A stretch of DNA of 64,000 bases, from NCBI RefSeq assembly GCF_000238315.3, contig NZ_CP011924.1, positions 2,733,501 through 2,797,500 of the forward strand, in the 5' to 3' direction. Both the position numbers and the translations under genes were made by a program. The notes beneath the pieces are model-generated. The model did not search any database. It was given only the letters and a program-made list of their open reading frames with translations, and had not been told where the DNA came from. The first letter of the stretch is position 1. Each line of letters begins with the position of its first letter. Positions 54,545-64,000 of the stretch are shown piece after piece. Origin of the DNA: Pseudoalteromonas piscicida. GTDB lineage: Bacteria; Pseudomonadota; Gammaproteobacteria; Enterobacterales; Alteromonadaceae.

Positions 54545-55531
54545 TTATCCTTGCGCTAAAAGTTCACTAAGTTCGATGAGAGCCGCATTGGCTCGCGAAA
54601 TATAATTTGCCATGACCAGAGAATGGTTCGCTACCAAGCCAAAGCCACTGCCGTTTAACACCATAGGGCTCCACACCGTCTCTTGAGTCGCCTCTAACTC
54701 TCTGATGATCTGCTGTAGGCTGACAAGTGCATTTTTCTTTTCAAGCACAGGTCTAAAGTCATGCTCTACTGCTTTCATATAGTGCAGTAACGCCCATGTG
54801 GCGCCTCTGGCTTCATAAAATACATCATCAATCTGCCACCAAGAGGTTTTCACCATATTATGGCTTGGCGTCATGGTTGCTTGATCAGCTGCCGAATCCC
54901 CAGCTAAATCGGTATTTAATCTGTCTTGCCCTACGCTCGCACTTAATCTTTGGCTTAAGCTGCCCATGCGCTTTTCGGCCTCTTTTAACCAAGCTCTCAA
55001 GTTATCAGCACGCGCATAAAACTGGCTATCGCGGTTACTATTATCAGAAATTTGAGTCAAATACTGACGTAGTAAATCATTACCTTTTTGATACTCACCC
55101 TCAGCACTTGGCCACATCCACGCTGTTGAACTGATATTAAACTGTGGCTGAGCTAGCTTTAAACTCGGGTGCTCTGTCGATTGAGATTGTGAACGACTAA
55201 AATCTTTACGCATCGAAAGCGTAAGATCTCGTGTCATCTCAAGCACACCGTACTCCCAAGCAGGCATGTTATCCATCATTACGCTTGGTGGCATCATGTC
55301 ATTCGACAAGTAACCACCAGGCTTATTTAAAAGCGTATCCGTCACTTTAATCAAGGTATGTGTCGTTACATATCCAGTGACTAATGTATTGCCATTTTTC
55401 TGCGCATCCGCTTTTGCAGCCGCGACGACGTCAAACTGCTCTGGTTCCACACTCCAATATACAGCTATAACATAACCCAGAAGTATGACAGCGATAATGC
55501 CAGAGATGATTTTTCCCGTATGATTTCCCAT
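54545..55531 (-). CDS. DUF2333 family membrane-anchored protein
   Basis: This 328-residue protein has one N-terminal membrane helix (ISGIIAVILLGYVIAVYW) and a periplasmic domain with GGYLSNDMMPPSVMMDNMPA and WPSAEGEYQKGNDLLRQYL, characteristic of DUF2333. Function unknown. The adjacent genes suggest an envelope role. Confidence 0.88.
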   Translation of the reverse strand: MGNHTGKIISGIIAVILLGYVIAVYWSVEPEQFDVVAAAKADAQKNGNTLVTGYVTTHTLIKVTDTLLNKPGGYLSNDMMPPSVMMDNMPAWEYGVLEMTRDLTLSMRKDFSRSQSQSTEHPSLKLAQPQFNISSTAWMWPSAEGEYQKGNDLLRQYLTQISDNSNRDSQFYARADNLRAWLKEAEKRMGSLSQRLSASVGQDRLNTDLAGDSAADQATMTPSHNMVKTSWWQIDDVFYEARGATWALLHYMKAVEHDFRPVLEKKNALVSLQQIIRELEATQETVWSPMVLNGSGFGLVANHSLVMANYISRANAALIELSELLAQG

Positions 55532-55548
55532 TTAATACCTCACTGTTT

Positions 55549-56073
55549 TTAGTGATGAGAGTGATGTCCGGCGTTTGACTTTTCTTTGCCACCAAACATG
55601 TCTGCAAGTGCGACAACTTCCGCCATGGTGAAGATCCTATCGCCATCAGCAAAATATAGCGTAAGCTTACGCTTTTCACCGACTTTTAATGTTTCTACTG
55701 GTTCAAACACCATTAAGTGATAACCACCTGGCTGGAATGTCACTGATTTACCCGCAGGAATAGCTAGCTCGTCAACACGTTGCATTTTCATCATGTCTTC
55801 TTTATGAACATGCTCGTGAATTTCAACACGCTTAACGCCTTCAAGCGAAGCCTTAACCAACACTTTATTTTGCTGCGTTGGGTTTTCAATAACGAGATAA
55901 CCTGCAGTTGAAGGTGCTGCCGGTAAAAAAGTACGCACGGTTGCGTTGTGAACAGAAAGTTGCTCCGAACCATGGTGATGTTCACCATGTTCATGCCCTT
56001 GATGAGCTGAAGCGTTAAAGCCGATAAAAGTTGATAAAGCAAAAATTAAGGTTTTGATTACACTTGATTTCAT
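55549..56073 (-). CDS. Copper chaperone PCu(A)C family protein
   Basis: This 174-residue periplasmic protein has a signal peptide (FALSTFIGFNASAHQGH) and a His-rich stretch (HQGHEHGEHHHGSEQ). The family motif H…M…HxM is present as EIHEHVHKEDMMKM and GGYHLMVF. It carries Cu(I), probably for cytochrome oxidase assembly. It heads the operon with DUF2333 and TIGR04219 (17-base gap). The His-rich termini, also at the C-terminus (AGHHSHH), are unusual for the family and could buffer metal. Confidence 0.9.
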   Translation of the reverse strand: MKSSVIKTLIFALSTFIGFNASAHQGHEHGEHHHGSEQLSVHNATVRTFLPAAPSTAGYLVIENPTQQNKVLVKASLEGVKRVEIHEHVHKEDMMKMQRVDELAIPAGKSVTFQPGGYHLMVFEPVETLKVGEKRKLTLYFADGDRIFTMAEVVALADMFGGKEKSNAGHHSHH

Positions 56074-56168
56074 GTTGGCTTTCCTTGGATTTATAACTGC
56101 AAATAACTATATCACAGATCCCAATTTAGCGTGTTTTTTATCTCCTACCGCCAACAAAAACCCACAGC

Positions 56169-56510
56169 TCACACTTTGGCTTGAGCAGATTTGTCTACCA
56201 CTAACCACACAATTGCAATAATACAGATGAGTGGAAATAGCACTATTAGCGAATTAAATAGCAACGTCATTACTAGCCCAATGAACACAATAAGGAGCAT
56301 CCCTAAAACACCTGCGCTCAAGAGTGCTCCCAGCACCACCAGCGCTACAATTGCAAATAGCAACGTGAGTATTTCAAAGCCAAACCAACCTAGGTCAAAT
56401 CCCATATCGAGTTGCAGATCGCTGATGTCTAACCATACCAGTGGCAGCGACACCCAAGATAGCGCCAATAAAAATACCAGCGCTAATAATATACCGGCCA
56501 CGACTTTCAT
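56169..56510 (-). CDS. Small multi-pass membrane protein of the psp operon
   Basis: ATG 56510 with GAGG at a suitable distance gives 113 residues; a longer frame from 56570 would run into pspC and is rejected. The protein is almost entirely hydrophobic, with three to four membrane helices (VVAGILLALVFLLALSWVSL, LLFAIVALVVLGALLSAGVL, LIVLFPLICIIAIVWLVV). It follows pspC by 23 bases and is probably a third psp component in place of pspB/pspD; the family is not recognised. Confidence 0.7.
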   Translation of the reverse strand: MKVVAGILLALVFLLALSWVSLPLVWLDISDLQLDMGFDLGWFGFEILTLLFAIVALVVLGALLSAGVLGMLLIVFIGLVMTLLFNSLIVLFPLICIIAIVWLVVDKSAQAKV

Positions 56511-56533
56511 AGTGCCTACCTCGTCGCCGTTAC

Positions 56534-56743
56534 TTAGTTTTCGTATTGCGCTTTTGGCATTGCAAACCAAGCGACGCCATACGCCAATAGCACCAACATT
56601 GGAAACTTAAAAAACAGCAATACCGTTAGTAAACGTGTTAACCAAATTGGCATATCAAAACGTTGTGCTAGTTGCGCACATACGCCACCAATTTTCTTTG
56701 AACTATTCATTTGAGACAGTGTTGATTGATATCTATTTTTCAT
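56534..56743 (-). CDS. pspC: PspC-domain envelope stress membrane protein
   Basis: This 69-residue protein has the PspC domain KKIGGVCAQLAQRFDMP followed by two membrane segments (LLTVLLFFKFPMLVLLAYGV). In the phage-shock system PspC senses inner-membrane stress and recruits PspA. It is 47 bases after pspA. No pspB is present. Confidence 0.9.
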   Translation of the reverse strand: MKNRYQSTLSQMNSSKKIGGVCAQLAQRFDMPIWLTRLLTVLLFFKFPMLVLLAYGVAWFAMPKAQYEN

Positions 56744-56790
56744 CTTTATCCCCTTTCGCTTTGATTACTCAGTCGTTGCTGTGGGCGAGC

Positions 56791-57447
56791 CTAGCTCGCC
56801 ATTTTTTGCTTCAGTTGGGCTAATTCATCGTCGATTTGTTGTTGCTTTTGCTCATCTTCAAAGCGCTGCCATACATCAGGCTGCCCTAAGTCATAGGATT
56901 CGACTTCAGCTTCAAGGCGCGCCACCTTGCGCTCTAACTCGTCGAACTTGCGCGTTGCAGAGTGCATGTCGTCACTATTCAGCGTTTGTTTGATGGTTAA
57001 CCTTGCCTTGCCAGCTTCCAAGCGGCGCAACATGGCCTTTTCTTTTGCCTTTAATTGCTGAATTTTGCTTTGCAACTTGTCCGCATCTGCGCTGAGTTTT
57101 TCAAGTGCAGGCGTTAGATCATCAATTTTTTGCTGTGCTTCTTGTGCTTTTTCGGTTTCTCGCTGCTTTTGCTCAAGGGCTGAGCGGGCAAGATCTTCAC
57201 GACCTTTTTCAAGAGCATGTTCGGCTTTGCTTTGCCATGTTGCCGCAGCTTTATTTGCTTGCTCAGCTTGACGCTGCGCTATTTTTTGTTGGCAAATAAG
57301 CTCAGCTGCCGTTGCACGACAATCAGATAGTGCTTCTTCTAAATCACGCACTAACTGAGTTGCCATTTTTTGTGGGTCTTCGGCTTTATCTAGTAACGCG
57401 TTAAGTTCTGCTTTGATAAGGTCTTCAATTCTGTTGATGATGGTCAT
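56791..57447 (-). CDS. pspA: Phage shock protein A (PspA/IM30)
   Basis: This 218-residue PspA/IM30 protein has an N-terminal amphipathic helix MTIINRIEDLIKAELNALL and is otherwise a long coiled coil. It binds stressed inner membrane as an ESCRT-III-like oligomer and in many bacteria inhibits PspF. AGGAG precedes the ATG. The upstream region holds a sigma54-type promoter at 57481-57497, indicating RpoN/PspF control, though pspF is not in the window. Confidence 0.95.
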   Translation of the reverse strand: MTIINRIEDLIKAELNALLDKAEDPQKMATQLVRDLEEALSDCRATAAELICQQKIAQRQAEQANKAAATWQSKAEHALEKGREDLARSALEQKQRETEKAQEAQQKIDDLTPALEKLSADADKLQSKIQQLKAKEKAMLRRLEAGKARLTIKQTLNSDDMHSATRKFDELERKVARLEAEVESYDLGQPDVWQRFEDEQKQQQIDDELAQLKQKMAS

Positions 57448-57480
57448 TGTTCGGCTCCTTTTATAATATAGTTAGACTAT

Positions 57481-57497
57481 TCCAAGAGCCGTGCCAA
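57481..57497 (-). promoter_or_regulatory. Sigma54 (RpoN) promoter of the pspA operon
   Basis: On the minus strand TTGGCACGGCTCTTGGA has the GG and the G doublet at the -24/-12 spacing (TGGCAC, five bases, TTGG; consensus TTGC). It lies 34 bases before pspA, as expected for psp operons. Confidence 0.7.
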
Positions 57498-57572
57498 AAA
57501 TAAAAACAAAATTAAATCATTGAGTTAAGGTTTTTTGAAAGGAAAAATAAATTTATTGAGATACATTAAATA

Positions 57573-57603
57573 GTGAAAAAGACGATAAAATCGTCTTTTT
57601 CAC
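57573..57603. terminator. Bidirectional terminator between dusA and the psp operon
   Basis: GAAAAAGACGA, TAAAA loop, TCGTCTTTTTC. It ends minus-strand dusA transcription 24 bases after its stop. Confidence 0.9.
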
Positions 57604-57626
57604 ACACAGTATTGGAGCAATATATT

Positions 57627-58646
57627 TTACGCTTCAGGTACAAAAGACAGCGCCTTTTCCATCACCTCTATGCCAGCCTCTTTTTTGTGGCCATTTTCTG
57701 ATAAATGACGACGGAAACCTCTCGCACCGGGCTGATTTTGAAAAATACCCAACATGTGACGCGCAATATGCCAAAAATTTGCACCATTCGACATTTCACT
57801 TTCAAAGTAGTCATACATGCTTCTTATGACTTGATGGCGAGTTTGCGTAAACGCAGCTTCGCCATACAATAGCTCATCAACCTGCGACAACATAAACGGG
57901 TTGCTGTAGGCTTCACGGCCAACCATTACGCCGTCAAGGTGAACCAAATGATGCTGACATTCCTCAAGAGTTTTAACGCCACCATTAATACTGATATGAA
58001 GATCTGGATAGTCTTTCTTTAATTGATAAACGCGAGGATAATCTAATGGTGGGATCTCACGGTTTTCTTTCGGGCTTAAGCCTTGCAACCATGCTTTACG
58101 GGCATGGATAATAAAATCATCACAGCCCACTGCCTGCGAGGTTTCAATCAGCGCTGTAAGAAACTCATAGGAATCTTGTTCATCAATACCAATGCGCGTT
58201 TTTACCGTTACCGGAATATCCACTTCTGCCTTCATCGCCGCCACACAATCAGCAACTAACTGCGGCTCAGCCATTAAACACGCACCAAAGCGACCATTTT
58301 GCACGCGATCTGACGGGCAACCCACGTTTAGGTTTACCTCACTGTAGCCATATTGCTCAGCACGCTTAGCACACTCTGCCAACGCCTTAGGATCAGAGCC
58401 CCCCAACTGCAACGCCACCGGTAACTCATGCGCACCAAACGCCAAATAATCCCCTTTACCAAAAATAATCGCACCAGTGGTGATCATTTCAGTATAAAGC
58501 ACCGCATGTTTAGTCAGCTTACGGTGAAAGGTTCTGCAATGGCGATCCGTCCAATCTAACATGGGTGCAACGCTAAAGCGGCGAAAGGCATCAACACAGT
58601 GATTAGGTGTTTGTGGCTCAAAGGGTGGAGTAGGTTGTTGGCTCAT
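57627..58646 (-). CDS. dusA: tRNA-dihydrouridine(20/20a) synthase
   Basis: This 339-residue TIM-barrel flavoprotein has the DusA N-terminal [20 protein letters not shown], the active-site cysteine block [20 protein letters not shown] and NLPNINGG-type [12 protein letters not shown]. It reduces uridine 20/20a in the tRNA D-loop using FMN. Single gene. Confidence 0.95.
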   Translation of the reverse strand: MSQQPTPPFEPQTPNHCVDAFRRFSVAPMLDWTDRHCRTFHRKLTKHAVLYTEMITTGAIIFGKGDYLAFGAHELPVALQLGGSDPKALAECAKRAEQYGYSEVNLNVGCPSDRVQNGRFGACLMAEPQLVADCVAAMKAEVDIPVTVKTRIGIDEQDSYEFLTALIETSQAVGCDDFIIHARKAWLQGLSPKENREIPPLDYPRVYQLKKDYPDLHISINGGVKTLEECQHHLVHLDGVMVGREAYSNPFMLSQVDELLYGEAAFTQTRHQVIRSMYDYFESEMSNGANFWHIARHMLGIFQNQPGARGFRRHLSENGHKKEAGIEVMEKALSFVPEA

Positions 58647-58790
58647 GGTATGACTTTCTCAATCAGGTTTACTATCAATGACCTGTACTAGTTATGTTTA
58701 TAGCAGTACATAGCTCAAATAGGTGATTGCGTAGTATACCGCAGCTTCTAATACTTCGTTAAGTATAGACAGCGATTTATTGCCAATACT

Positions 58791-58823
58791 AAAAAGCCGC
58801 AAGTAATTGAACTTGCGGCTTTC
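58791..58823 (-). terminator. Terminator of the serine hydrolase gene
   Basis: AAAGCCGCAAG, seven-base loop, CTTGCGGCTTT, 37 bases after the minus-strand stop at 58860. Confidence 0.85.
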
Positions 58824-58859
58824 GATTTGTTTAGGCTGCCGCCACAATCTTATGGTGAG

Positions 58860-60335
58860 TTAAAGATACTCCTTCACTTCCGCCACTTTATTTGTTGCGA
58901 ACTGACTGTTTGGATTTATCGCAAGTAACTGCTGATAGTGCTCAAGTGCTTGCGCATACTGCTTATTTAACTCATACGCTTGCGCGATGCTGTTATGGTA
59001 ATAGGACTGCTCGTTATTTTGTGTCAGCGCAAATTTAAAGATTTCGATACCATTATTAACTTGACCATCTTCAACAAGCTTATTGCCCCACTCCACCAAG
59101 ATCTCTAAGTCATACATTACACCGGTATCTTGCTGCGCATTTGCAAACGTAGCCGCAAAGTCGGTAAAGCCTTGTTTATCTGTAAGCTGCTTTAAGTACA
59201 CCATCGGCTGATAGGCCTTTTGCTTACTAGCGTCGTTAAAGTTGGGAATATAATAAGCGGCAATATCATCAACAAACTCAATGGGTAATCCACCCAACAG
59301 GTTAGTAAGCACAATCACGGAAACCTTGTCTTCAGGGTAGGTGATCACCGTAGTCGCGTTTCCACCGCTTGCGCTGATCGCTGGGTGATATTTACGCTGA
59401 ATCACTTGCCAGCCCATTGCATAGCCGTTTTCTTTGGTGTTAAAGGCTTCTGTGCGTCCGTTGTTCAGCTTAACTGGCGTCCATAGCATATCCAACTCTT
59501 TAACCAGCTCGCCTTTTTGTAGTGATACAACATAGTTAGCCAGTTCAGTTGCGGTTGAACTCATTCCCGCTGCGGTTCTTAGCATATATGGGAATTCGCC
59601 GTAAAAGTTTTTGTAATTTCCCTCACCTAAATGAATATATTGGCGAGCCTGATTTGGCACCATAAATTCAAGATAATCAAAACCTGCCTGCGCTGTCTTT
59701 GGCATATTGGCACGTGCTAACTGCATCTTGGTAATAAAAGCAGGAAACCCTTCAGGTGCATATTTATCAATGATTTTACCCAAAATCACATAACCGGTTT
59801 GGTTATAACTAAAACGCGAGTTAGGTGTAAATTGAAGAGGCTGCTTTTGCACAGCTTGCCATGAGGCATCAATATCATTCGGTACAATGGTTTCTAGGGC
59901 ATAATTTGATGCTAAGATCGCTGGCAAACCTGTGGTGTGACCCATTAATTGGTTAATTTTGAGTTGCTGCCAAGCCTTTGGTAAATCGGGTAAGTGCTTA
60001 CCAATTTCATCGTCAATGTTGAGATAACCTTGTTCAGCGAGCTGTACAATCGCAACGCCGGTAAACGCCTTTGTCATCGAGTTAATCGGAAATAACGTCT
60101 GCTCAGTCACAGGCACTTGGTGCTGTAAGTCTGCAAAACCATAACTTCCTTGCTTAATAATTTTATCGTCTTTAACCACGGCCAACTGTAAGCCCGGAAT
60201 GTGCCTTTCTTTCATGAGGGTTTTGATCAGCTTGTCTACCGACTCAGCCTTCACTAAGGATGAAAATAATGCCGACCATAAAAGCGTGCCAAACCATAAC
60301 ACGGTTGATAGTAAAACTTTGTTGTTCTTGTACAT
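58860..60335 (-). CDS. Exported serine hydrolase of the beta-lactamase (class C/PBP4*) family with C-terminal TPR repeats
   Basis: From ATG 60335 the product has 491 residues with a signal peptide (LLSTVLWFGTLLWSALFSSL). An earlier ATG at 60353 adds six residues. The active-site SxxK is SMTK (FPINSMTKAFTG), with YxN-type RFSYNQTGY. C-terminal about 80 residues have TPR-like helices (YYHNSIAQAYELNKQYAQAL). It could be an esterase, peptidase or lactamase; the natural substrate is unknown. Single gene with its own terminator. Confidence 0.88.
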   Translation of the reverse strand: MYKNNKVLLSTVLWFGTLLWSALFSSLVKAESVDKLIKTLMKERHIPGLQLAVVKDDKIIKQGSYGFADLQHQVPVTEQTLFPINSMTKAFTGVAIVQLAEQGYLNIDDEIGKHLPDLPKAWQQLKINQLMGHTTGLPAILASNYALETIVPNDIDASWQAVQKQPLQFTPNSRFSYNQTGYVILGKIIDKYAPEGFPAFITKMQLARANMPKTAQAGFDYLEFMVPNQARQYIHLGEGNYKNFYGEFPYMLRTAAGMSSTATELANYVVSLQKGELVKELDMLWTPVKLNNGRTEAFNTKENGYAMGWQVIQRKYHPAISASGGNATTVITYPEDKVSVIVLTNLLGGLPIEFVDDIAAYYIPNFNDASKQKAYQPMVYLKQLTDKQGFTDFAATFANAQQDTGVMYDLEILVEWGNKLVEDGQVNNGIEIFKFALTQNNEQSYYHNSIAQAYELNKQYAQALEHYQQLLAINPNSQFATNKVAEVKEYL

Positions 60336-60533
60336 GATTGTTCCATTACTCATTTTCGTTTGAGAGATGGCTCTATCTTTCCAAGTATTGTACCAACCTT
60401 AAAAGTCATTATTTGTCAGTAACTTAAATAAATTCAGCAAGTGAAAATTAGTGAATAAATTAACGAAAAGTGGTGAGATATACAAATAAATGGCGTTTTT
60501 AACAAAGTAACCGAGAGGTGATAAAGTGGGAGT

Positions 60534-60572
60534 CTCAAGCGTAAACATCTCATGTTGGGATGTTTACGCTTG

Positions 60573-60574
<2 letters not shown>
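60534..60574. repeat. Perfect 16-bp inverted repeat at the rnpB 3' end
   Basis: CTCAAGCGTAAACATC and its complement GATGTTTACGCTTGAG flank a nine-base loop. No T run follows on either strand, so it is not a standard rho-independent terminator; it overlaps the last bases of rnpB and may protect or process the 3' end. Confidence 0.75.
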
Positions 60575-60946
<372 letters not shown>

Positions 60947-60998
60947 CGGGCGATTATACGCACTTTAATGCAATAACGCACGCGATAAATTGCGTGTA

Positions 60999-61859
60999 TT
61001 ACGCTTCTCGCTCGGCAATGATAGCCTTATACAAGGCGTTCTTTTTTAGCCCTAAATATTCAGCTGCCACGCCGCAGGCCTTCTTCAATGGCATTTCTGG
61101 CTCTAGTAACTCAATGAGCTTTTTCGCTTCTGGCGTTAATGCTTGTTCATCTCTTTGTTCACCGGGTAGCATCAACACCAATTCGCCTTTTTGCTTTTCA
61201 GGCGTTGTGGTTAAAAACTCAATGAGCTCAGTAACCGTGCCACTGAAAAAGGTTTCATAGGTTTTGGTCAGTTCTTTAGCAAAAACGACTTGTTGTGTTT
61301 CGCCCAGCGCGATTTTCATATCTTCTAGACTTGCCATAATGCGGTGGGTGCTTTCGTACAAGATACTGGTGATGCCAGAGGCGACTGCATCTTTAAAAAA
61401 TTACTGACGCGCTTGGCTTTTTGCTGGTGAAAATCCCACGAATTGGAATTTATCTGTTGGTAAGCCCGAACAACTCACGGCAGCAATGGCGGCACATGCG
61501 CCAGGAACGGGTGTGACGGTAGCACCTGCTTCACGACACAGGTTAACCACGGCATAGCCTGGATCGCTGATAAGCGGTGTGCCCGCATCAGATACTAACG
61601 CGATGTCTTTACCTTCGTTTAACCAATCTAAAATTTGCTGCGCTTTTTGCTTCTCGTTGTGATCATGCAGTGCAAAAGTTTTTGCTTTAATGCTAAAGTG
61701 GCTCAATAATTTACCGGTGTGGCGCGTATCTTCGGCAGCGATTAAATCGACCTGACTTAACACTTTCAGTGCACGTTCACTGATGTCATCTAAATTACCT
61801 ATTGGTGTCGCTACAATATGTAGGGTGCCGATTTTGTTTTCGTTGTGAAGATTAGCCAT
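60999..61859 (-). pseudogene. rsmI: rsmI (16S rRNA cytidine-1402 2'-O-methyltransferase) with an in-frame TAA
   Basis: ATG 61859 (GGAGAG upstream) starts [20 protein letters not shown], the RsmI tetrapyrrole-methylase-like fold ([35 protein letters not shown]). After [11 protein letters not shown] the frame meets TAA at 61403-61401. It then continues in the same frame with FFKDAVASG and ILYESTHRIMASLED to 60999, where the family has uninterrupted sequence. One codon substitution therefore splits the gene. The 5' part alone (152 residues) lacks the C-terminal half. Sequencing error remains possible. RsmI is not essential in E. coli. Confidence 0.85.
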
Positions 61860-61919
61860 TGAGCTCTCCAATATCAGTCAGTAAGATATCCACTCAGTCG
61901 TGAAAAAGAAGGTTTGCCT

Positions 61920-63806
61920 GTGCAGTTTAAAAAGATAGCGCTTTTAGTTGCCATATTGTCGGGGTTATCCGCTTGTAGTACAAGCACAAATGTCACCAAA
62001 TCCGCCCAAGAAACTAAAACAACTAAAGCCGTTAGCCAATCGGATGACAATGCCGCGTCGTTATTTGCAAAGGCGCAGAGTAAAGAAGGCGTTGCCAAAA
62101 TCCAATTGCTATATGCTGCCAGAGACGCTGCTATCTTAGAAAAAGACTGGCAAATATTAGAGCAAATTGGTTTAGCGATGGAAGCTAAAGCCAGTGTTGA
62201 TCATATTCAAAACAAATTATACATCGCACTTGCTCGCAAAGAATTGTCGCAGTATGCCAATGCGTTAGCCATCCTGAACACGCTAGAGGGTAGGCTCAAC
62301 ACCCCTGAACACCAAGCTTGGTATGAGTATTTACTGGGTAGTATTTATGCCTCTCAGCAACTACCAAAAAAAGCGTTGGTTGAGTACTTTAAAGCGGCTG
62401 ATATTGCCAATGAACATAACTTAGCGGTGGCTGGGTTAAACGAAGAGATTTGGCTCGCGCTACAGCAGCTATCAAGTTACGCCCTAGAGCGCTTTGATTC
62501 TGGCTCTGTTTTACAGCGTGGTTGGGTGACGCTGGCTAAATATCAACAAATTTATTTGGGTTCGAGCGTCCAGCTCGACCAAGCCATGAATAATTGGCGT
62601 CGCCGTTTTACTAATCACCCTGCGGTTGCTTTGCTGCCTAAAGATTTACAAGGCGCCGTTGCGCTTGAACCTTACCAAGTTAAAAGACTTGCGGTGTTAT
62701 TACCACAATCTGGTGCGAGCGAGCGACTCGGCACAGCCTTGAAAAATGGTTTTTTAGCTGCCACCGACGAAGGGGCGATTGAAGAAGTCTTCTTCATTGA
62801 TGAAATGGCATCCGAGTCTGAAATCGTAACGCAACTTGCTGAGGCAAATGTCGATTTTGTCATTGGTCCATTATTAAAATCCAACGTTGAAAAACTACTC
62901 GCAGATACAGGTTTTGCGGCTTACCCCACCTTATTTTTAAATGCTCGCGAAACCCTTACGCCTAGCAGTAGTGAACAGTACTTTTTTGCGCTTAATCCTG
63001 AGCATGAAGTCGAGCAAGCAATGAAGCACTTTCTTGCTAAAGGCTATAAAAAACCCATGTTACTGGCTCCAGCGAATGCTTCTGGTAAGCGTTTAATTGA
63101 GTATTTTGATCAAGGTTGGAAACGCTACAGTGAGGCCGCACCAGAAGTGGGTTATTATACCAATAGTACCAACATGGCGGATGTCATCACGGATATTTTA
63201 GAGGTCGATGCATCCAAAGCACGCACTAGCGTCATCAAAAGTCTATTTCGCAAAGAGGTCAAAAGCGAAACACGCTCTAGACGCGACATTGATGCCATCT
63301 ATATTTTAGGTGATGCAATGGAAACTAGACTGCTCAAACCTTATTTAGACGTCAATGTCAGTACATTTGCCGATAGGATCCCTTTATATGCAAGCTCTCG
63401 CAGCTATAGTAAACAAATTGATGTTACTGATAAGGGCGATTTAGAAGGACTTTATTTTACCGAGCAACCTTGGATGCTACCGGGTGCTGTTGAAAAAGCA
63501 CCGCTTCGAGATGCCTATCAATCTTTATGGCCTGAGCAGGCCGACTTAGAGCAGCGCTTGTTTGCAATGGCATATGACGCCACGAATTTAGTCCCCGAGC
63601 TGCGCCAACTGGCTTGGCTCTCGGGTAAAAGTTTTGATGGCTTAACCGGCCAACTCAGCATTCGCGGTGGTAGTGATGTTGTGCGAAAGCTCAGTTGGGC
63701 ACAGTATCATAATAAACAAATTCGTTTGGTGAGCTTAGATGAACAGCCTCCACTACCATTATTTATGCAACAAGAGAAACCTGCGGGAGACTCTTTGATC
63801 AGATAG
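61920..63806 (+). CDS. lpoA: Penicillin-binding protein activator (LppC/LpoA family lipoprotein)
   Basis: GTG 61920 is chosen: AAGAAGG lies seven bases upstream, while the TTG at 61914 is too close to it. The 628-residue lipoprotein has lipobox LSAC at residues 15-18, an N-terminal TPR-like half and a C-terminal periplasmic-binding-protein-like half (RLAVLLPQSGASERLGTALK, LFLNARETLTPSSSEQYFFA). It stimulates PBP1a in peptidoglycan synthesis. Divergent from rsmI and followed by yraN, as in E. coli. Confidence 0.93.
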   Translation: MQFKKIALLVAILSGLSACSTSTNVTKSAQETKTTKAVSQSDDNAASLFAKAQSKEGVAKIQLLYAARDAAILEKDWQILEQIGLAMEAKASVDHIQNKLYIALARKELSQYANALAILNTLEGRLNTPEHQAWYEYLLGSIYASQQLPKKALVEYFKAADIANEHNLAVAGLNEEIWLALQQLSSYALERFDSGSVLQRGWVTLAKYQQIYLGSSVQLDQAMNNWRRRFTNHPAVALLPKDLQGAVALEPYQVKRLAVLLPQSGASERLGTALKNGFLAATDEGAIEEVFFIDEMASESEIVTQLAEANVDFVIGPLLKSNVEKLLADTGFAAYPTLFLNARETLTPSSSEQYFFALNPEHEVEQAMKHFLAKGYKKPMLLAPANASGKRLIEYFDQGWKRYSEAAPEVGYYTNSTNMADVITDILEVDASKARTSVIKSLFRKEVKSETRSRRDIDAIYILGDAMETRLLKPYLDVNVSTFADRIPLYASSRSYSKQIDVTDKGDLEGLYFTEQPWMLPGAVEKAPLRDAYQSLWPEQADLEQRLFAMAYDATNLVPELRQLAWLSGKSFDGLTGQLSIRGGSDVVRKLSWAQYHNKQIRLVSLDEQPPLPLFMQQEKPAGDSLIR

Positions 63807-63815
63807 GATATCTGT

Positions 63816-64000
63816 ATGTTTAAAGGACTATTTAGCAATACACGAAGTAAGGGCGAGCATTTTGAGTTGATTGCGGAGCAATTCTTGGTAAAACAAGGAC
63901 TAACCCCCGTCACCAGAAACTATCTCTGTAAATACGGAGAGATAGATCTCATTATGCAAGAGTCGCAAACCTTAGTGTTTATTGAAGTAAAGTATCGCGA
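63816..64000 (+). CDS. yraN: YraN/UPF0102 family protein, partial (runs off the window)
   Basis: ATG 63816 begins MFKGLFSNTRSKGEHFELIA, and the sequence continues with NYLCKYGEIDLIMQ and VFIEVKYR, the endonuclease-like core (GEIDLI…VEVK) of UPF0102. The end lies beyond the window. Position after lpoA is conserved. Its function is uncertain. Confidence 0.92.
   Translation, partial: MFKGLFSNTRSKGEHFELIAEQFLVKQGLTPVTRNYLCKYGEIDLIMQESQTLVFIEVKYR

Overview
The window reads as a chromosomal segment of a marine gammaproteobacterium of the Alteromonadales, most likely Pseudoalteromonas. The support is the gene content and the synteny: yhiN...rsmJ-prlC...gor, rpmB-rpmG/radC/coaBC/slmA and rsmI/lpoA/yraN all match enterobacterial neighbourhoods. 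A secreted S8 protease with two PPC domains, an S9 peptidase, a large TonB receptor and DUF2333/TIGR04219/TIGR03899 genes fit the same group. The genus call is inference from protein character; no database was searched.

Region 1 (1-14765) is accessory and looks like the right-hand part of a decayed Tn7-like transposon. Its terminus (TGTTTTCG followed at the Tn7 spacing by an AATAAAGT TnsB-type site) lies 2 bp from the yhiN stop codon. Next to it is a broken tnsA (frameshift, then cut by an IS3-family element). Inside the element is a tightly packed minus-strand cassette: xre regulator, SNF2 helicase, AIPR protein, type III-like Mod methyltransferase, Res helicase-nuclease, a 62-aa protein and an SMC/RecF-like ATPase. 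The last gene is cut off by another IS3-family element. Two solo IS ends, a truncated HNH/nuclease gene and a PD-(D/E)XK gene show repeated IS-driven deletion.

Region 2 (14768-26627) is core: yhiN, a secreted subtilisin-like protease, a chemotaxis receptor, rsmJ, a response regulator, prlC and gor.

Region 3 (26619-34022) is a second, independent island. It is bounded by an 80-bp direct repeat made of the last codons and the terminator of gor. It holds a small TnpC/GmtX-like protein with remnants of an upstream gene, then a KAP NTPase, a membrane protein, a coiled-coil protein and an AT-rich nuclease-NACHT gene. That last gene carries an in-frame TAA exactly where the nuclease lysine is expected. 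No recombinase is left.

Region 4 (34070-64000) is mostly core or lineage genes. They include a fused two-domain hydrolase lipoprotein divergent from a ToxR-like regulator, rpmGB, radC, coaBC, slmA, an S9 peptidase, and a TonB receptor whose 3' end plus downstream DNA is perfectly tandem-duplicated (1085 bp). Further on are a REC-DUF3369-GGDEF-EAL protein, a PCu(A)C-DUF2333-TIGR04219 operon, a pspA-pspC-membrane protein operon behind a sigma54-type promoter, dusA, a serine hydrolase, rnpB, an rsmI interrupted by an in-frame TAA, lpoA and the start of yraN. No tRNA, rRNA or CRISPR array was seen.
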